From contig CAJUCX010000007.1 of the NCBI GenBank assembly GCA_910585195.1, forward strand, positions 70,913-82,256: a stretch of DNA of 11,344 nt, given 5' to 3'. This DNA is from an uncultured Christensenellaceae bacterium. Lineage in GTDB: Bacteria > Bacillota > Clostridia > Christensenellales > CAG-314. Of this stretch, positions 1 to 7,104 are shown in pieces. The position numbers and the translations under genes are program-made. The notes below the pieces were generated by a model that did no database searches, was not told the origin of the DNA, and was given only the letters and a program-made list of their open reading frames with translations. Position 1 is the stretch's first letter. Each line of letters begins with the position of its first letter.

Positions 1-107
1 ATATTGTTTATACTCCGCTACGCTCCGTGTAAACATTAAGTTAAAACGATATTGTTTATACTCCGCTACGCTCCGTGTAAACATTAAGTCAAAACAATAT
101 TGTTTAT
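1..107. repeat. 48-bp tandem repeat, two full copies plus a partial third
   Basis: Copy 1 is 1-48, copy 2 is 49-96, and the first 11 bases of a third copy are at 97-107. The two full copies differ only at a few bases near their 3' ends. Each contains arms GTTTATAC and GTGTAAAC, which can pair as an 8-bp stem with one G-U pair around a 13-base loop (about 6-34 and 54-82). The loop itself is a near-repeat of CTCCG. The second and partial copies overlap the 3' end of the minus-strand hydrolase-like gene, whose TAA stop (84-86) lies in the repeat. It may be a dispersed intergenic repeat family or a weak transcription end. There is no T-tract typical of a terminator, and the array may continue beyond the window edge. 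Confidence 0.85.
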
Positions 108-1766
108 CAAAACGTCGTTTTGCGCCTCGAAACAAAGCACTTGACAATGATTCCAACTGTCGAGGTTGCGGCCTCTGTCTCCTTTAAGTCCGTAAGGCGC
201 AACGCACACTTTTTGCCACATCTGTCCGCCCACCAATTTTTTAGTGAGGCTGTAAACTTTTTGGTTTGTGCCGTAGTCTGCAACTACGCTTATCGTAAGG
301 TCTTGCCCGTCTTTGCTGTAAATGTCAAACGCAAGTATACTGTCATCGCCTTTGATATACCGCGAGTCGTTAAGCGCAAACGTAGCAATGCGTTTGCCTT
401 TTACGCCCTTTATGCCGAAAGGTCCCTTTGCCGTTGTAATCAATTTTTCTTCATATGCTGTTTCGACGCAAGAATTAGGCGCATAAACCTGAAACATACC
501 GTCGGACTCTCCGCCGTTATAAATTATTTTGGTTTTTTGACTTTCCAAAACAGTTGCAAGACTTTCCAAAGGTACGTCCACTAAATTGCTGGATAAAGTC
601 AACCCGTTTTTATAAGTAACGTTGCAAAAAGCATAACAGCCTTGAGTCTTGTCGTAAATTTCGACTTCCGCGCGGTAAATACCGTCAGCCAATTTTTGAG
701 GAACCTTTTCCACCCAATTTCTTGCACTGCTGTTTTTTGCCTCGTGTGAATAGTATACGGCAACCGATTGTATCTCTCTGTCATCCTTGACCCTTGCTAT
801 TACGTTGAGTTTTTTGTTTAACACGCGGTAACTTGCCGACGGCATAGATACTTTTGCGCTTTGATTTTTAAGATGCAGCTCCAACCACTTATCGAGGTTT
901 TTTACAAAATAATCAAGCCCCGTATCAAGAAGTCTGTTTGCAATCCACATAGCCCACGGTGTTTCCTTAGGTATTAGGCACATTGCTTCGTAGGTCTTGT
1001 CCAAATCCGTCAAAGCGGCATTTGCCCCTGTGCAAAGCAAAAACGGAGTTTTCATATGCAAAAGATAACTTTGCGGAGCAATACCCGCAAACCATCTTTC
1101 TCTCTCGTCGGAGCTCTCTGCGTTTTCGCTGTTTGTTTGACCGCGAGCCACCTCTACGTCCTGATAACACATACCGAACACGGTTGCGCATACGGAAAGC
1201 CTGTCATCCGACGCGCCTACCATACAGGCAATAACCGTCGACTCTTTATATGCAATAAGACCTATGGACGAAACGTCGACGCAAGACTGGCGCGCCACGA
1301 AAGTAACTGCGCGGCGAGCATTTGCCGCCCAGTGATAAAAGCAGGTTTCCTTTGCGTTGGTGTCGCAATTTGTCAAATGTCTGCCGCTGTATGCAAAGTT
1401 TGCATATTTTACGCTAGGCGGATATTTGGTAAAATCCTGCAATTCTTCCGACTCGCCCATATTGTCAAACGAAAGCACGGCATAACCGCGTTTTGCCCAA
1501 AACTCCACTTCGCGCGGTTTTATGCGCTGACCAATCTCGTCAAGCACTATTATGGCAGGCAGATTTGAAGCGTCTTTTTTTCTCGCAAATACGCCGTAAA
1601 TTCTGCTGATGCCGTCCTGATACTCGTTGCCGTTAAAATAAACGTACGAGTAGACGATGCCGTCTTTTTCTTCTACGCTTATTTCTTCCGTATCGAGCGG
1701 CAACGCCTCCGCGTCAAAGTCCTTCCACAAACTTATCGGGCTGTAAACGATTTTTTGTCCGTCCAT
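84..1766 (-). CDS. alpha/beta-hydrolase-fold protein (acetyl-xylan-esterase / dienelactone-hydrolase-like), probably non-catalytic
   Basis: 560 residues with no signal peptide or membrane segment, so probably cytoplasmic. Residues about 50-300 look like an acetyl-xylan-esterase or dienelactone-hydrolase-type alpha/beta hydrolase: a strand at LPAIIVLDEIG (69-79), then WAKRGYAVLSFDNMGE (90-105), then an ARRAVTFVARQ helix and VDVSSIGLIAYKEST (163-177) where the nucleophile elbow belongs. The elbow normally reads G-x-S-x-G; here the aligned Ser is Lys174 and both flanking glycines are gone. No His lies between 238 and 297, so the catalytic His also seems missing. Residues about 310-400 look like an Ig-like beta domain and about 410-560 like a jelly-roll or carbohydrate-binding-like domain; both are inferred from beta-rich patterns only. 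The ATG at 1766 is preceded by AAGGAAG at good spacing, 12 bases after the exporter stop, so it is probably the last gene of operon A. The substrate or ligand is unknown. A true esterase is possible but unlikely from these residues. Confidence 0.8.
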   Translation of the reverse strand: MDGQKIVYSPISLWKDFDAEALPLDTEEISVEEKDGIVYSYVYFNGNEYQDGISRIYGVFARKKDASNLPAIIVLDEIGQRIKPREVEFWAKRGYAVLSFDNMGESEELQDFTKYPPSVKYANFAYSGRHLTNCDTNAKETCFYHWAANARRAVTFVARQSCVDVSSIGLIAYKESTVIACMVGASDDRLSVCATVFGMCYQDVEVARGQTNSENAESSDERERWFAGIAPQSYLLHMKTPFLLCTGANAALTDLDKTYEAMCLIPKETPWAMWIANRLLDTGLDYFVKNLDKWLELHLKNQSAKVSMPSASYRVLNKKLNVIARVKDDREIQSVAVYYSHEAKNSSARNWVEKVPQKLADGIYRAEVEIYDKTQGCYAFCNVTYKNGLTLSSNLVDVPLESLATVLESQKTKIIYNGGESDGMFQVYAPNSCVETAYEEKLITTAKGPFGIKGVKGKRIATFALNDSRYIKGDDSILAFDIYSKDGQDLTISVVADYGTNQKVYSLTKKLVGGQMWQKVCVAPYGLKGDRGRNLDSWNHCQVLCFEAQNDVLINNIVLT

Positions 1767-1778
1767 AACTTTCTTCCT

Positions 1779-3575
1779 TTACCAGCAGATATTGCCGGTG
1801 CTTGTAGATAAATCGTAAAGTTTTTTATACAATCCGTCTTTTTCTATCAACTGCTCGTGCGTACCTTCTTCCGCAATGCCCTTATCGGTCAAAACGATAA
1901 TTTTGGTTGCATTGCGTATGGTCGACAGCCTGTGCGCTATAACTATTGTAGTCCTACCCTTGCACAAAGTGTCAAGCGATTTTTGCACGATAACTTCGCT
2001 TTCGTTGTCCAGCGCGCTCGTTGCTTCGTCCAGCACGAGTATAGGCGGGTTTTTAAGAAACACCCTTGCGATTGAAATGCGCTGTTTTTGTCCGCCGGAA
2101 AGTTTAACGCCGCGTTCTCCGACGTAACTGTCATAGCCGTCGGGCATCTTTTCTATAAATTCGTCCGCGCCTGCAAGCTTTGCCGCGGCTATTATCTCTT
2201 CTCTCGTTGCGTCGAGTCTGCCGTATCTTATATTGTCGGCAATAGTGCCCCAAAACAAATAAACGTCTTGCTGCACTACGCCTATGTTTTGCCTTAAAGA
2301 TTTTAACGTAACGTCTTTTACGTCTTTGCCGTCAACCGTTATCTTGCCGCCCGTTACGTCGTAAAACCTAGGCAGCAAACTTGCAAAAGTGCTTTTACCT
2401 CCGCCGCTAGGACCTACGATAGCCAACACTTCGCCCTTTTTGATGTCGGCGGAAACGTTGTGCAAAATATCTTTGTCATCTTTGCTGTAAGCAAACGATA
2501 CGTTGTCGTAGAGTATTTCGCCTTGTACGTCTTTAAGCTCCACGGCGTCGGGGCTGTCGCACAAATCGACGGGAATATCCATAATTTCGCTGTAACGCTC
2601 GAACGCCGTAACGCCCTTTTGAAACTGCTCGGTATAATCCGCAATGGACTTTATCGAAGTAAGCAGGGTTGTTGCATACAGAACGTAAGTTACGATAATT
2701 TCAGGCGCAAGGTTGAACCAAGCGGAAAGCAGCAAAATCATTACGTACATAAGCGCGTCGACTATACGCAATCCGCAGTTGTAACGCGCCATATAGTTGT
2801 AGTTTTCTTCTTTAATTTTCAAAAACTGTATATTGCCTTCTGCAAACTTATGCTGCTCTACGTCTTCGTTTGCAAATGATTTTACCACGCGCACGCCCGA
2901 TAGGCTGTCCTCGACCATTGCGTTGAGTTCGCCCATTTGAGAACGGTTCTTTTTGAAGGTACTACGCATTTTGCCGTTGTAATATACGCTGAACCAAATC
3001 ATAAACGGAAGTACCGCAAATATACACAAAGTAACCGGCACGCTGAAAAACATCATTATAACGAATATACCGACAATCTTTATAAACGCCATAAAGAACT
3101 CTTCGGGGCAATGATGCGCAAACTCCGTAATGTCAAACAAATCGGTAGATATGCGCGACATAAGCGTGCCTATTTTGTTGTTGTCGTAAAAACTGTGAGG
3201 CAGTTCCTGAAAGTGGCGAAAGAGGTTTTCTCTCAGATCGCGCTCCACGTATGCGCCCGACATATGCCCCCACTTTACCATATAATATCTGCACACTACT
3301 TCAAGCAAACGCATTGCCACAAGCGCGCCTACGACAATCAAAACAAGGTTTAGGTTTATCGCGCCGTTTTGGCTTGCGTCGCCGGTAACGATACGCACCA
3401 TCTGCGGAAAGGCAAGTTCCGTAAGAGTGGCGATAAATACGCAAAACAAATCCTTAAAAAATATCTTTCTGTAAGGTTTGAAGTAAGGTATAAATCTTTT
3501 TATGGACGCCCACGTCTGACCTTTTTCTTTATCTTTCTTTTTCGTCTTTTTTTCTTTTTCGCTTTCTTCTTTCAT
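1779..3575 (-). CDS. ABC exporter half-transporter (membrane domain fused to ATPase domain)
   Basis: 598 residues from the chosen start. An N-terminal type I exporter membrane domain (about 25-325, six predicted helices) is fused to an ATPase domain (about 350-590). Every ATPase motif is intact: A-loop Tyr363, Walker A GPSGGGKST (388-396), Q-loop Gln436, x-loop VGERG (485-489), signature LSGGQ (492-496), Walker B ILVLDE ending in Glu517, and H-loop His548. This is the MsbA / BmrA / Sav1866-type family, ATP-driven export across the cytoplasmic membrane. With no partner half-transporter beside it and no degenerate site, a homodimer is likely. The substrate (lipid, drug or peptide) cannot be told. 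I chose the ATG at 3575, four bases after the upstream stop, because the longer frame (to 3668) would overlap the SbcC-like gene by 89 bases. The protein starts with an unusual tail of about 19 residues, nearly all Lys and Glu. Its ribosome binding site is weak (AGAAG), suggesting translational coupling. Confidence 0.93.
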   Translation of the reverse strand: MKEESEKEKKTKKKDKEKGQTWASIKRFIPYFKPYRKIFFKDLFCVFIATLTELAFPQMVRIVTGDASQNGAINLNLVLIVVGALVAMRLLEVVCRYYMVKWGHMSGAYVERDLRENLFRHFQELPHSFYDNNKIGTLMSRISTDLFDITEFAHHCPEEFFMAFIKIVGIFVIMMFFSVPVTLCIFAVLPFMIWFSVYYNGKMRSTFKKNRSQMGELNAMVEDSLSGVRVVKSFANEDVEQHKFAEGNIQFLKIKEENYNYMARYNCGLRIVDALMYVMILLLSAWFNLAPEIIVTYVLYATTLLTSIKSIADYTEQFQKGVTAFERYSEIMDIPVDLCDSPDAVELKDVQGEILYDNVSFAYSKDDKDILHNVSADIKKGEVLAIVGPSGGGKSTFASLLPRFYDVTGGKITVDGKDVKDVTLKSLRQNIGVVQQDVYLFWGTIADNIRYGRLDATREEIIAAAKLAGADEFIEKMPDGYDSYVGERGVKLSGGQKQRISIARVFLKNPPILVLDEATSALDNESEVIVQKSLDTLCKGRTTIVIAHRLSTIRNATKIIVLTDKGIAEEGTHEQLIEKDGLYKKLYDLSTSTGNICW

Positions 3576-3579
3576 AAAA

Positions 3580-5538
3580 TCATCTTCTGCAAGTAAAATA
3601 AAGCACCTGACACTTCTTCGCGCGTTTTTGCAAAATGTCCATCGCCGTAGAATATCTGCTTTCGTCAAGGTTTACAAATGGGTCGTCAAGTATCAACAAC
3701 GGCGCGTTTTTGCCGTACATTGCGTCAATCAACGCCAAACGCAGGCAGAACACCGCCACGTCGGAAGTGCCTTTGCTGAAATAATCGAACTCGCGCATAC
3801 TGCTGTTTTCTTCCAGGCGCAGGTTAAACTTGTCGTCTACGACGGCGTTTGCATATTTGCCGTCGGTAACTGCGGAAATATACTGCTGAAAGTTGTCTCT
3901 TATTTTAGGCACGAAACTTTTTGACAGGTTTTCTTTGGCTTGAATAAGGCATTTGATTGCCGTATCCGCAAGTTTCGCTTTGTTGTCTATTTCCTGCAAT
4001 TTGCTGTCGAGAGATTGCCGACGGTTTTCAAGTTCGCTCGTCTTGTCGGCGCTTTCCGTCAGTGTTTCTATTTCTTTGCCGAGTCTTGCATTGTCAACCA
4101 AAATCTGTTGCAACTCCCCTTCCATTTGCGCTATGGAATAGGTATAATCACAAACGCTTTTGCCGTCAAAGTTTTGCGCCAAAGCAAACTCCGGGTCTTT
4201 CTTTTTATTTTCCCACTCGGCAAGGGCAATTTTATATTGATAATCCGCTTCTTCATACGACTGCTTGTCATTTTTAAGTTGCGTCAATGCAGAGTGAAAA
4301 TTGCTTTCGTAAATTTTATGCTTGTCGAAAGTCCGACGCAAGGCTTCTTCTTCGCTTGCAGTTTGCTCTGCCAGCTTTTGCAAATGGCTTTGCAATATTT
4401 TTTCTTGTTTTTGTCTGCTGCTCTCTCTTATAAAAGCCAATGCAGACACAATAAATATTACCACGCCGACGCCAAGCACGACAATCGCAAGCACCTCGCC
4501 CAAAGTATCCCACATGACTATCGCCAACACCGCAAGAGCCGCCGCAAGAACAAACAGCAGATATTTTGCAATGCCGCCTTTTGCTTGACTTGGCGCGCTT
4601 ACGCCTGCAGCCTGCTGTTTAAGCCCGTCAAAGTCGTTTACCTTTTGCTGCAATCTGTCGATATAGTCTGCAGAAACGTCTGCGCCTTTGTCTTTGAGTG
4701 AATTTAACTTTACTTCCTTTGCCTTCAAATCCGCTTCCACGCGGTTGAAAGTTTCCGCCTTGTTTTGCAATGCTTTTAAGTTTGCATACTGCTGTTGTTT
4801 TTCTTTTCTGTCGGCAATGTCTTTTTTGAGCGCGTCAAGCCTTGCGAGATTTTTTTCCTGCAAAGACTGTTTTTGCTTTGCCGCAGCGTAATCTTCCTGC
4901 GCCTTTATCAAATCGCGCTTTGCCTCTTTAATTTCGCTTTCCGTGCGGTTTTTCTTGCTGCCGCCGTCTTTCGTCAAACGCGTGCTGACAAGACTTTTGT
5001 AATATTCGTCAAGTTTTTTATTTGCGCTGTCAAAGTTGTTTTGCTCGTCGGTGTCGTCCACAAGATTTTGCAGTTTGTTTAAGAAACTGTCGTTTGCAAC
5101 AACCGCAACGCTCTTTTGCGGCACGTATAAACAACGCTCGAAACTGTCGGCGTCTATATCGAACAGTTTTTCACCCAAATCCGCGCCGTAGTCTTTTGAA
5201 GGTATGTCAAGTTCGTCATACAAAGCAAAAGTATCTTGCGCCGCCGTCTTGCCGAAGTATCTCTCTGCTTTATAAATTTTGCCGTCGACGGAAAATTTGA
5301 CATATCCGCCGAATTTATTCGTGCTGTCCCACGGTGTAAACTTTTTGCGCTCGTTTTCGCTTATGCTTTTTTTGGTGCTGTTGCCGATGCCGAAAAAAAC
5401 TGCCTTTACAAAACTTGCAATGGTGCTCTTGCCGAATCCGTTTTCCTGACATACGGTATTTAAGCCGTCTTTTAGTTTAAGGCGGTAATCGTTAAGTTTG
5501 CCGAAAGACGAAATATAAATTTCTTGCAGTTTAATCAT
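3580..5538 (-). CDS. SbcC/YhaN-like ATPase with a membrane hairpin between its coiled coils
   Basis: 652 residues, much shorter than E. coli SbcC (about 1000) or B. subtilis YhaN (about 960). The ATPase is split as in Rad50/SMC proteins. The N-terminal half has Walker A ENGFGKST (32-39). The C-terminal half has the signature region YFSKGTSDVAVF (586-597), Walker B PLLILDDP (613-620) and D-loop NLDESR (623-628). Coiled-coil stretches run about 195-310 and 373-545. Between them, where SbcC carries a CxxC zinc hook, there is no CxxC. Instead two hydrophobic segments (about 324-343 and 347-370) predict a membrane hairpin. The protein stops right after LYFTC, with Arg where the family H-loop His is expected. 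With the SbcD-like product it probably forms an ATP-controlled nuclease acting on DNA ends, here perhaps held at the membrane. The ATG at 5538 overlaps the upstream gene by 8 bases and has a strong GGAGGT site; an upstream ATG at 5559 lacks this support. Confidence 0.88.
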   Translation of the reverse strand: MIKLQEIYISSFGKLNDYRLKLKDGLNTVCQENGFGKSTIASFVKAVFFGIGNSTKKSISENERKKFTPWDSTNKFGGYVKFSVDGKIYKAERYFGKTAAQDTFALYDELDIPSKDYGADLGEKLFDIDADSFERCLYVPQKSVAVVANDSFLNKLQNLVDDTDEQNNFDSANKKLDEYYKSLVSTRLTKDGGSKKNRTESEIKEAKRDLIKAQEDYAAAKQKQSLQEKNLARLDALKKDIADRKEKQQQYANLKALQNKAETFNRVEADLKAKEVKLNSLKDKGADVSADYIDRLQQKVNDFDGLKQQAAGVSAPSQAKGGIAKYLLFVLAAALAVLAIVMWDTLGEVLAIVVLGVGVVIFIVSALAFIRESSRQKQEKILQSHLQKLAEQTASEEEALRRTFDKHKIYESNFHSALTQLKNDKQSYEEADYQYKIALAEWENKKKDPEFALAQNFDGKSVCDYTYSIAQMEGELQQILVDNARLGKEIETLTESADKTSELENRRQSLDSKLQEIDNKAKLADTAIKCLIQAKENLSKSFVPKIRDNFQQYISAVTDGKYANAVVDDKFNLRLEENSSMREFDYFSKGTSDVAVFCLRLALIDAMYGKNAPLLILDDPFVNLDESRYSTAMDILQKRAKKCQVLYFTCRR

Positions 5539-6586
5539 CGTCCACCTCCAAACCGTCAAGCGCGTTGAAACCGAGTTTCATAATTGCCGCTTTTTCGCTT
5601 TCGTCTATTTTCAAGTCGGACACCACGCGGAAGAACTCTCCGCGCAGAGAAATTTCTTTTGCAAGTTTTTCAAAATCGAGTTTCAATCTCGTTTCATCCG
5701 CAACCTTTGCAAAAAACACGAAGTCAGACAACTTTTCTTCTATAGCCGCAGTTTCCGCCTTTTGCCCTTCTTGCATTTCGCCCGTCAAAACGACTTTATA
5801 TAAATCTTCGCAGGAAAATTCGTCCACGGCTTTTTTAACGGCGTCAAACTGTGCAATATAACTGTCGCAACCGGTAATATCCACTTTAACCTCTCTGCAC
5901 TGTCTTTTTGCAAAAGGTTTGAAAGTTACGTTGCCGTCGGTATCGAAAATTACAAAGCCCTTTTCTCCCAGTTCATCAAAACCGCGACCCTCCAAACAAC
6001 CGCAGTAAGCATATTTGCCGCGCTTGTCTATCTTGCCTTGCGAAAAACCGTGTATATGCCCCAAAGCCAAATAGTCTATATTTTTGTCAGCAAGTTTTTT
6101 TACGTTTATTCCTTCGCCGCTGCCCGAAACCGTCTGACCGTGCATAACGACGACGTTAAACTTGTCGTCATCGAACGGCGGAATGGTTTGCAAATCGTAA
6201 CCGTCGTCAAAACCGATTATAACCACGCCACCGAAAACAAACGGCTTTGCGTTTTTTAATATGCGTACGTTTTCCTTAGGCAGCAATGCTTCGAAGTCGC
6301 CGTCAAACGACTTGCTGTCGTGATTGCCCGCAAGCAAAAAGAAAGTTACGCCGCTTGCGGATTTGATTACGTCCGCAACCTGCTTTTTTACGGAAGGCGT
6401 CGCATTTTTGGTATCGAACAAATCTCCCGCGATAATTATGCCGTCAATTTCGTTTGATACCGCAAAATCCGCTAAACGCCTGAAAGTATCGGTAAGTTCT
6501 CTCCTGCGCAGGTTTGCCTTTTGACGGTTGCCTATTGAAGATAATGCCGAATCCAAATGCAAATCGGCCGTATGTATAAATTTCAT
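5531..6586 (-). CDS. SbcD/YhaO-like metallophosphoesterase (DNA exonuclease subunit)
   Basis: 351 residues of the calcineurin-like phosphoesterase superfamily. All five metal-binding motifs are present: D-x-H at Asp8/His10 (TADLHLD), GDLFD (54-58), GNHD (87-90), MHG with His149, and GHIHG (176-180). A di-metal (usually manganese) nuclease centre is therefore likely intact. In SbcCD/Mre11-Rad50 and YhaO/YhaN systems this subunit cuts DNA ends and hairpins under control of the partner ATPase. The region after about residue 225 is a capping or partner-binding domain typical of the family. The start is secure, because MKFIHTADLHLDS is where the family begins. There is no ribosome binding site: a promoter -10 box ends only eight bases before the ATG. 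It is the first gene of operon A and overlaps the ATPase gene by 8 bases. Confidence 0.92.
   Translation of the reverse strand: MKFIHTADLHLDSALSSIGNRQKANLRRRELTDTFRRLADFAVSNEIDGIIIAGDLFDTKNATPSVKKQVADVIKSASGVTFFLLAGNHDSKSFDGDFEALLPKENVRILKNAKPFVFGGVVIIGFDDGYDLQTIPPFDDDKFNVVVMHGQTVSGSGEGINVKKLADKNIDYLALGHIHGFSQGKIDKRGKYAYCGCLEGRGFDELGEKGFVIFDTDGNVTFKPFAKRQCREVKVDITGCDSYIAQFDAVKKAVDEFSCEDLYKVVLTGEMQEGQKAETAAIEEKLSDFVFFAKVADETRLKLDFEKLAKEISLRGEFFRVVSDLKIDESEKAAIMKLGFNALDGLEVDDD
5544..5549 (-). promoter_or_regulatory. ribosome binding site that fixes the SbcC-like start
   Basis: On the minus strand GGAGGT lies five bases before the ATG at 5538, inside the last codons of the SbcD-like gene. It selects the MIKLQE start over the in-frame ATG at 5559, and together with the 8-base gene overlap suggests coupled translation of the two subunits. 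Confidence 0.85.
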
Positions 6587-6594
6587 ATTTATAT

Positions 6595-6622
6595 ATTATA
6601 ACAAAAAACACAAAAAGCGCAA
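6595..6622 (-). promoter_or_regulatory. extended -10 promoter of operon A, predicted leaderless
   Basis: Read on the minus strand, the -10 is a perfect TATAAT (6600-6595) preceded by TG with one base between (TGTTATAAT), the extended -10 consensus. A weak -35, TTGCGC (6622-6617), lies 16 bases upstream. Standard spacing puts the transcription start near 6588, about two bases before the ATG at 6586. The position was judged by eye, not measured. Confidence 0.7.
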
Positions 6623-6788
6623 TAACAATTACCCGACGCGCAAAAATAAAAAATCTTTTCCCGTACCGTATTTTACAATTTTTTGTCGCATTGCCGCTGC
6701 GTAATAACTTTGTATCAAAACGCCAAACAAGTTTTAATATTAAACTACGGTGCCAAAAACAGTTACTGCCGTTTTATCTGTCAGCATT
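6623..6788. other. part of a 304-base gap (6587-6890) with no gene seen
   Basis: The gap between the SbcD-like gene and the DUF1858 gene holds the operon A promoter, the operon B terminator and this AT-rich middle. I see no supported open frame or RNA gene here. A perfect 12-bp palindrome, TTTAATATTAAA (6733-6744), could be an operator but is easily expected in such AT-rich sequence. Confidence 0.5.
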
Positions 6789-6821
6789 AAAAAAACTCTC
6801 CTTATCGTAAAGAGAGTTTTT
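6789..6821 (-). terminator. Rho-independent terminator of operon B
   Basis: AAAAACTCTC (6791-6800) pairs perfectly with GAGAGTTTTT (6812-6821); after a C-A mismatch three more pairs close a 3-base loop. On the minus strand the stem is followed by seven T's (6795 down to 6789), as expected about 70 bases past the DUF1858 stop. On the plus strand there are five T's, so it may work both ways. Confidence 0.85.
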
Positions 6822-6890
6822 GCCGCCTTTAATATTGTTTTTATGTCAAAATAATCACGCAACTTCCGTCGGTTGTTATTTCAATAAAAA

Positions 6891-7085
6891 TTATTCTGCA
6901 ACTTCGTTGAGTTTTTCTATCAAAAAGTCAACGTCGATTCCGTGCACCGCAGCGGCTTGCTCTACGTTCTCGCCGCGAGAAGCAAGGCAGCCCACGCAAC
7001 CCATGCCGAAAGCCATAAATACAGGTATGGTTTTTTCATACTTTGTGATTATATCTATAATCAACATGTCTTTTGTTATTTTCAT
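6891..7085 (-). CDS. DUF1858 redox-disulfide protein (hybrid-cluster-protein-associated type)
   Basis: 64 residues, the whole length of this small family. The core GMGCVGCLASRGENVEQAAA (27-46) matches the hybrid-cluster-protein-associated redox disulfide domain, with the CxxC pair at Cys30 and Cys33 followed by the VHGID turn (48-52). Members are small soluble proteins thought to carry a redox-active or metal-binding cysteine pair, and they are common in anaerobes; their exact role is not known. The ATG at 7085 follows a strong GGGGG ribosome binding site (about 7092-7096). The gene starts 19 bases after the zinc-ribbon gene ends and is followed by the operon terminator, so it is probably co-transcribed with the SPFH and zinc-ribbon genes. 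A role in sensing or tuning that membrane module is only inference. Confidence 0.9.
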   Translation of the reverse strand: MKITKDMLIIDIITKYEKTIPVFMAFGMGCVGCLASRGENVEQAAAVHGIDVDFLIEKLNEVAE

Positions 7086-7104
7086 AATAATCCCCCTTTT
7101 TTAT

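Noticed and set aside
1..107. CRISPR array
   Set aside because: The 48-bp unit repeats head to tail with no variable spacer, has only two full copies and has no cas gene nearby.
3576..3668. Upstream start for the ABC exporter (31 extra residues)
   Set aside because: It would overlap the SbcC-like gene by 89 bases, and the extra residues do not resemble an exporter N-terminus.
3940..4701. Long plus-strand open frame (253 codons) opposite the SbcC-like gene
   Set aside because: It is fully antisense to a gene with clear ATPase motifs; the Cys/Phe-rich translation is typical of a shadow frame.
6733..6744. Perfect 12-bp palindrome TTTAATATTAAA as an operator
   Set aside because: It is AT-only in an AT-rich gap, more than 100 bases from the operon A promoter, and is not repeated elsewhere that I can see.
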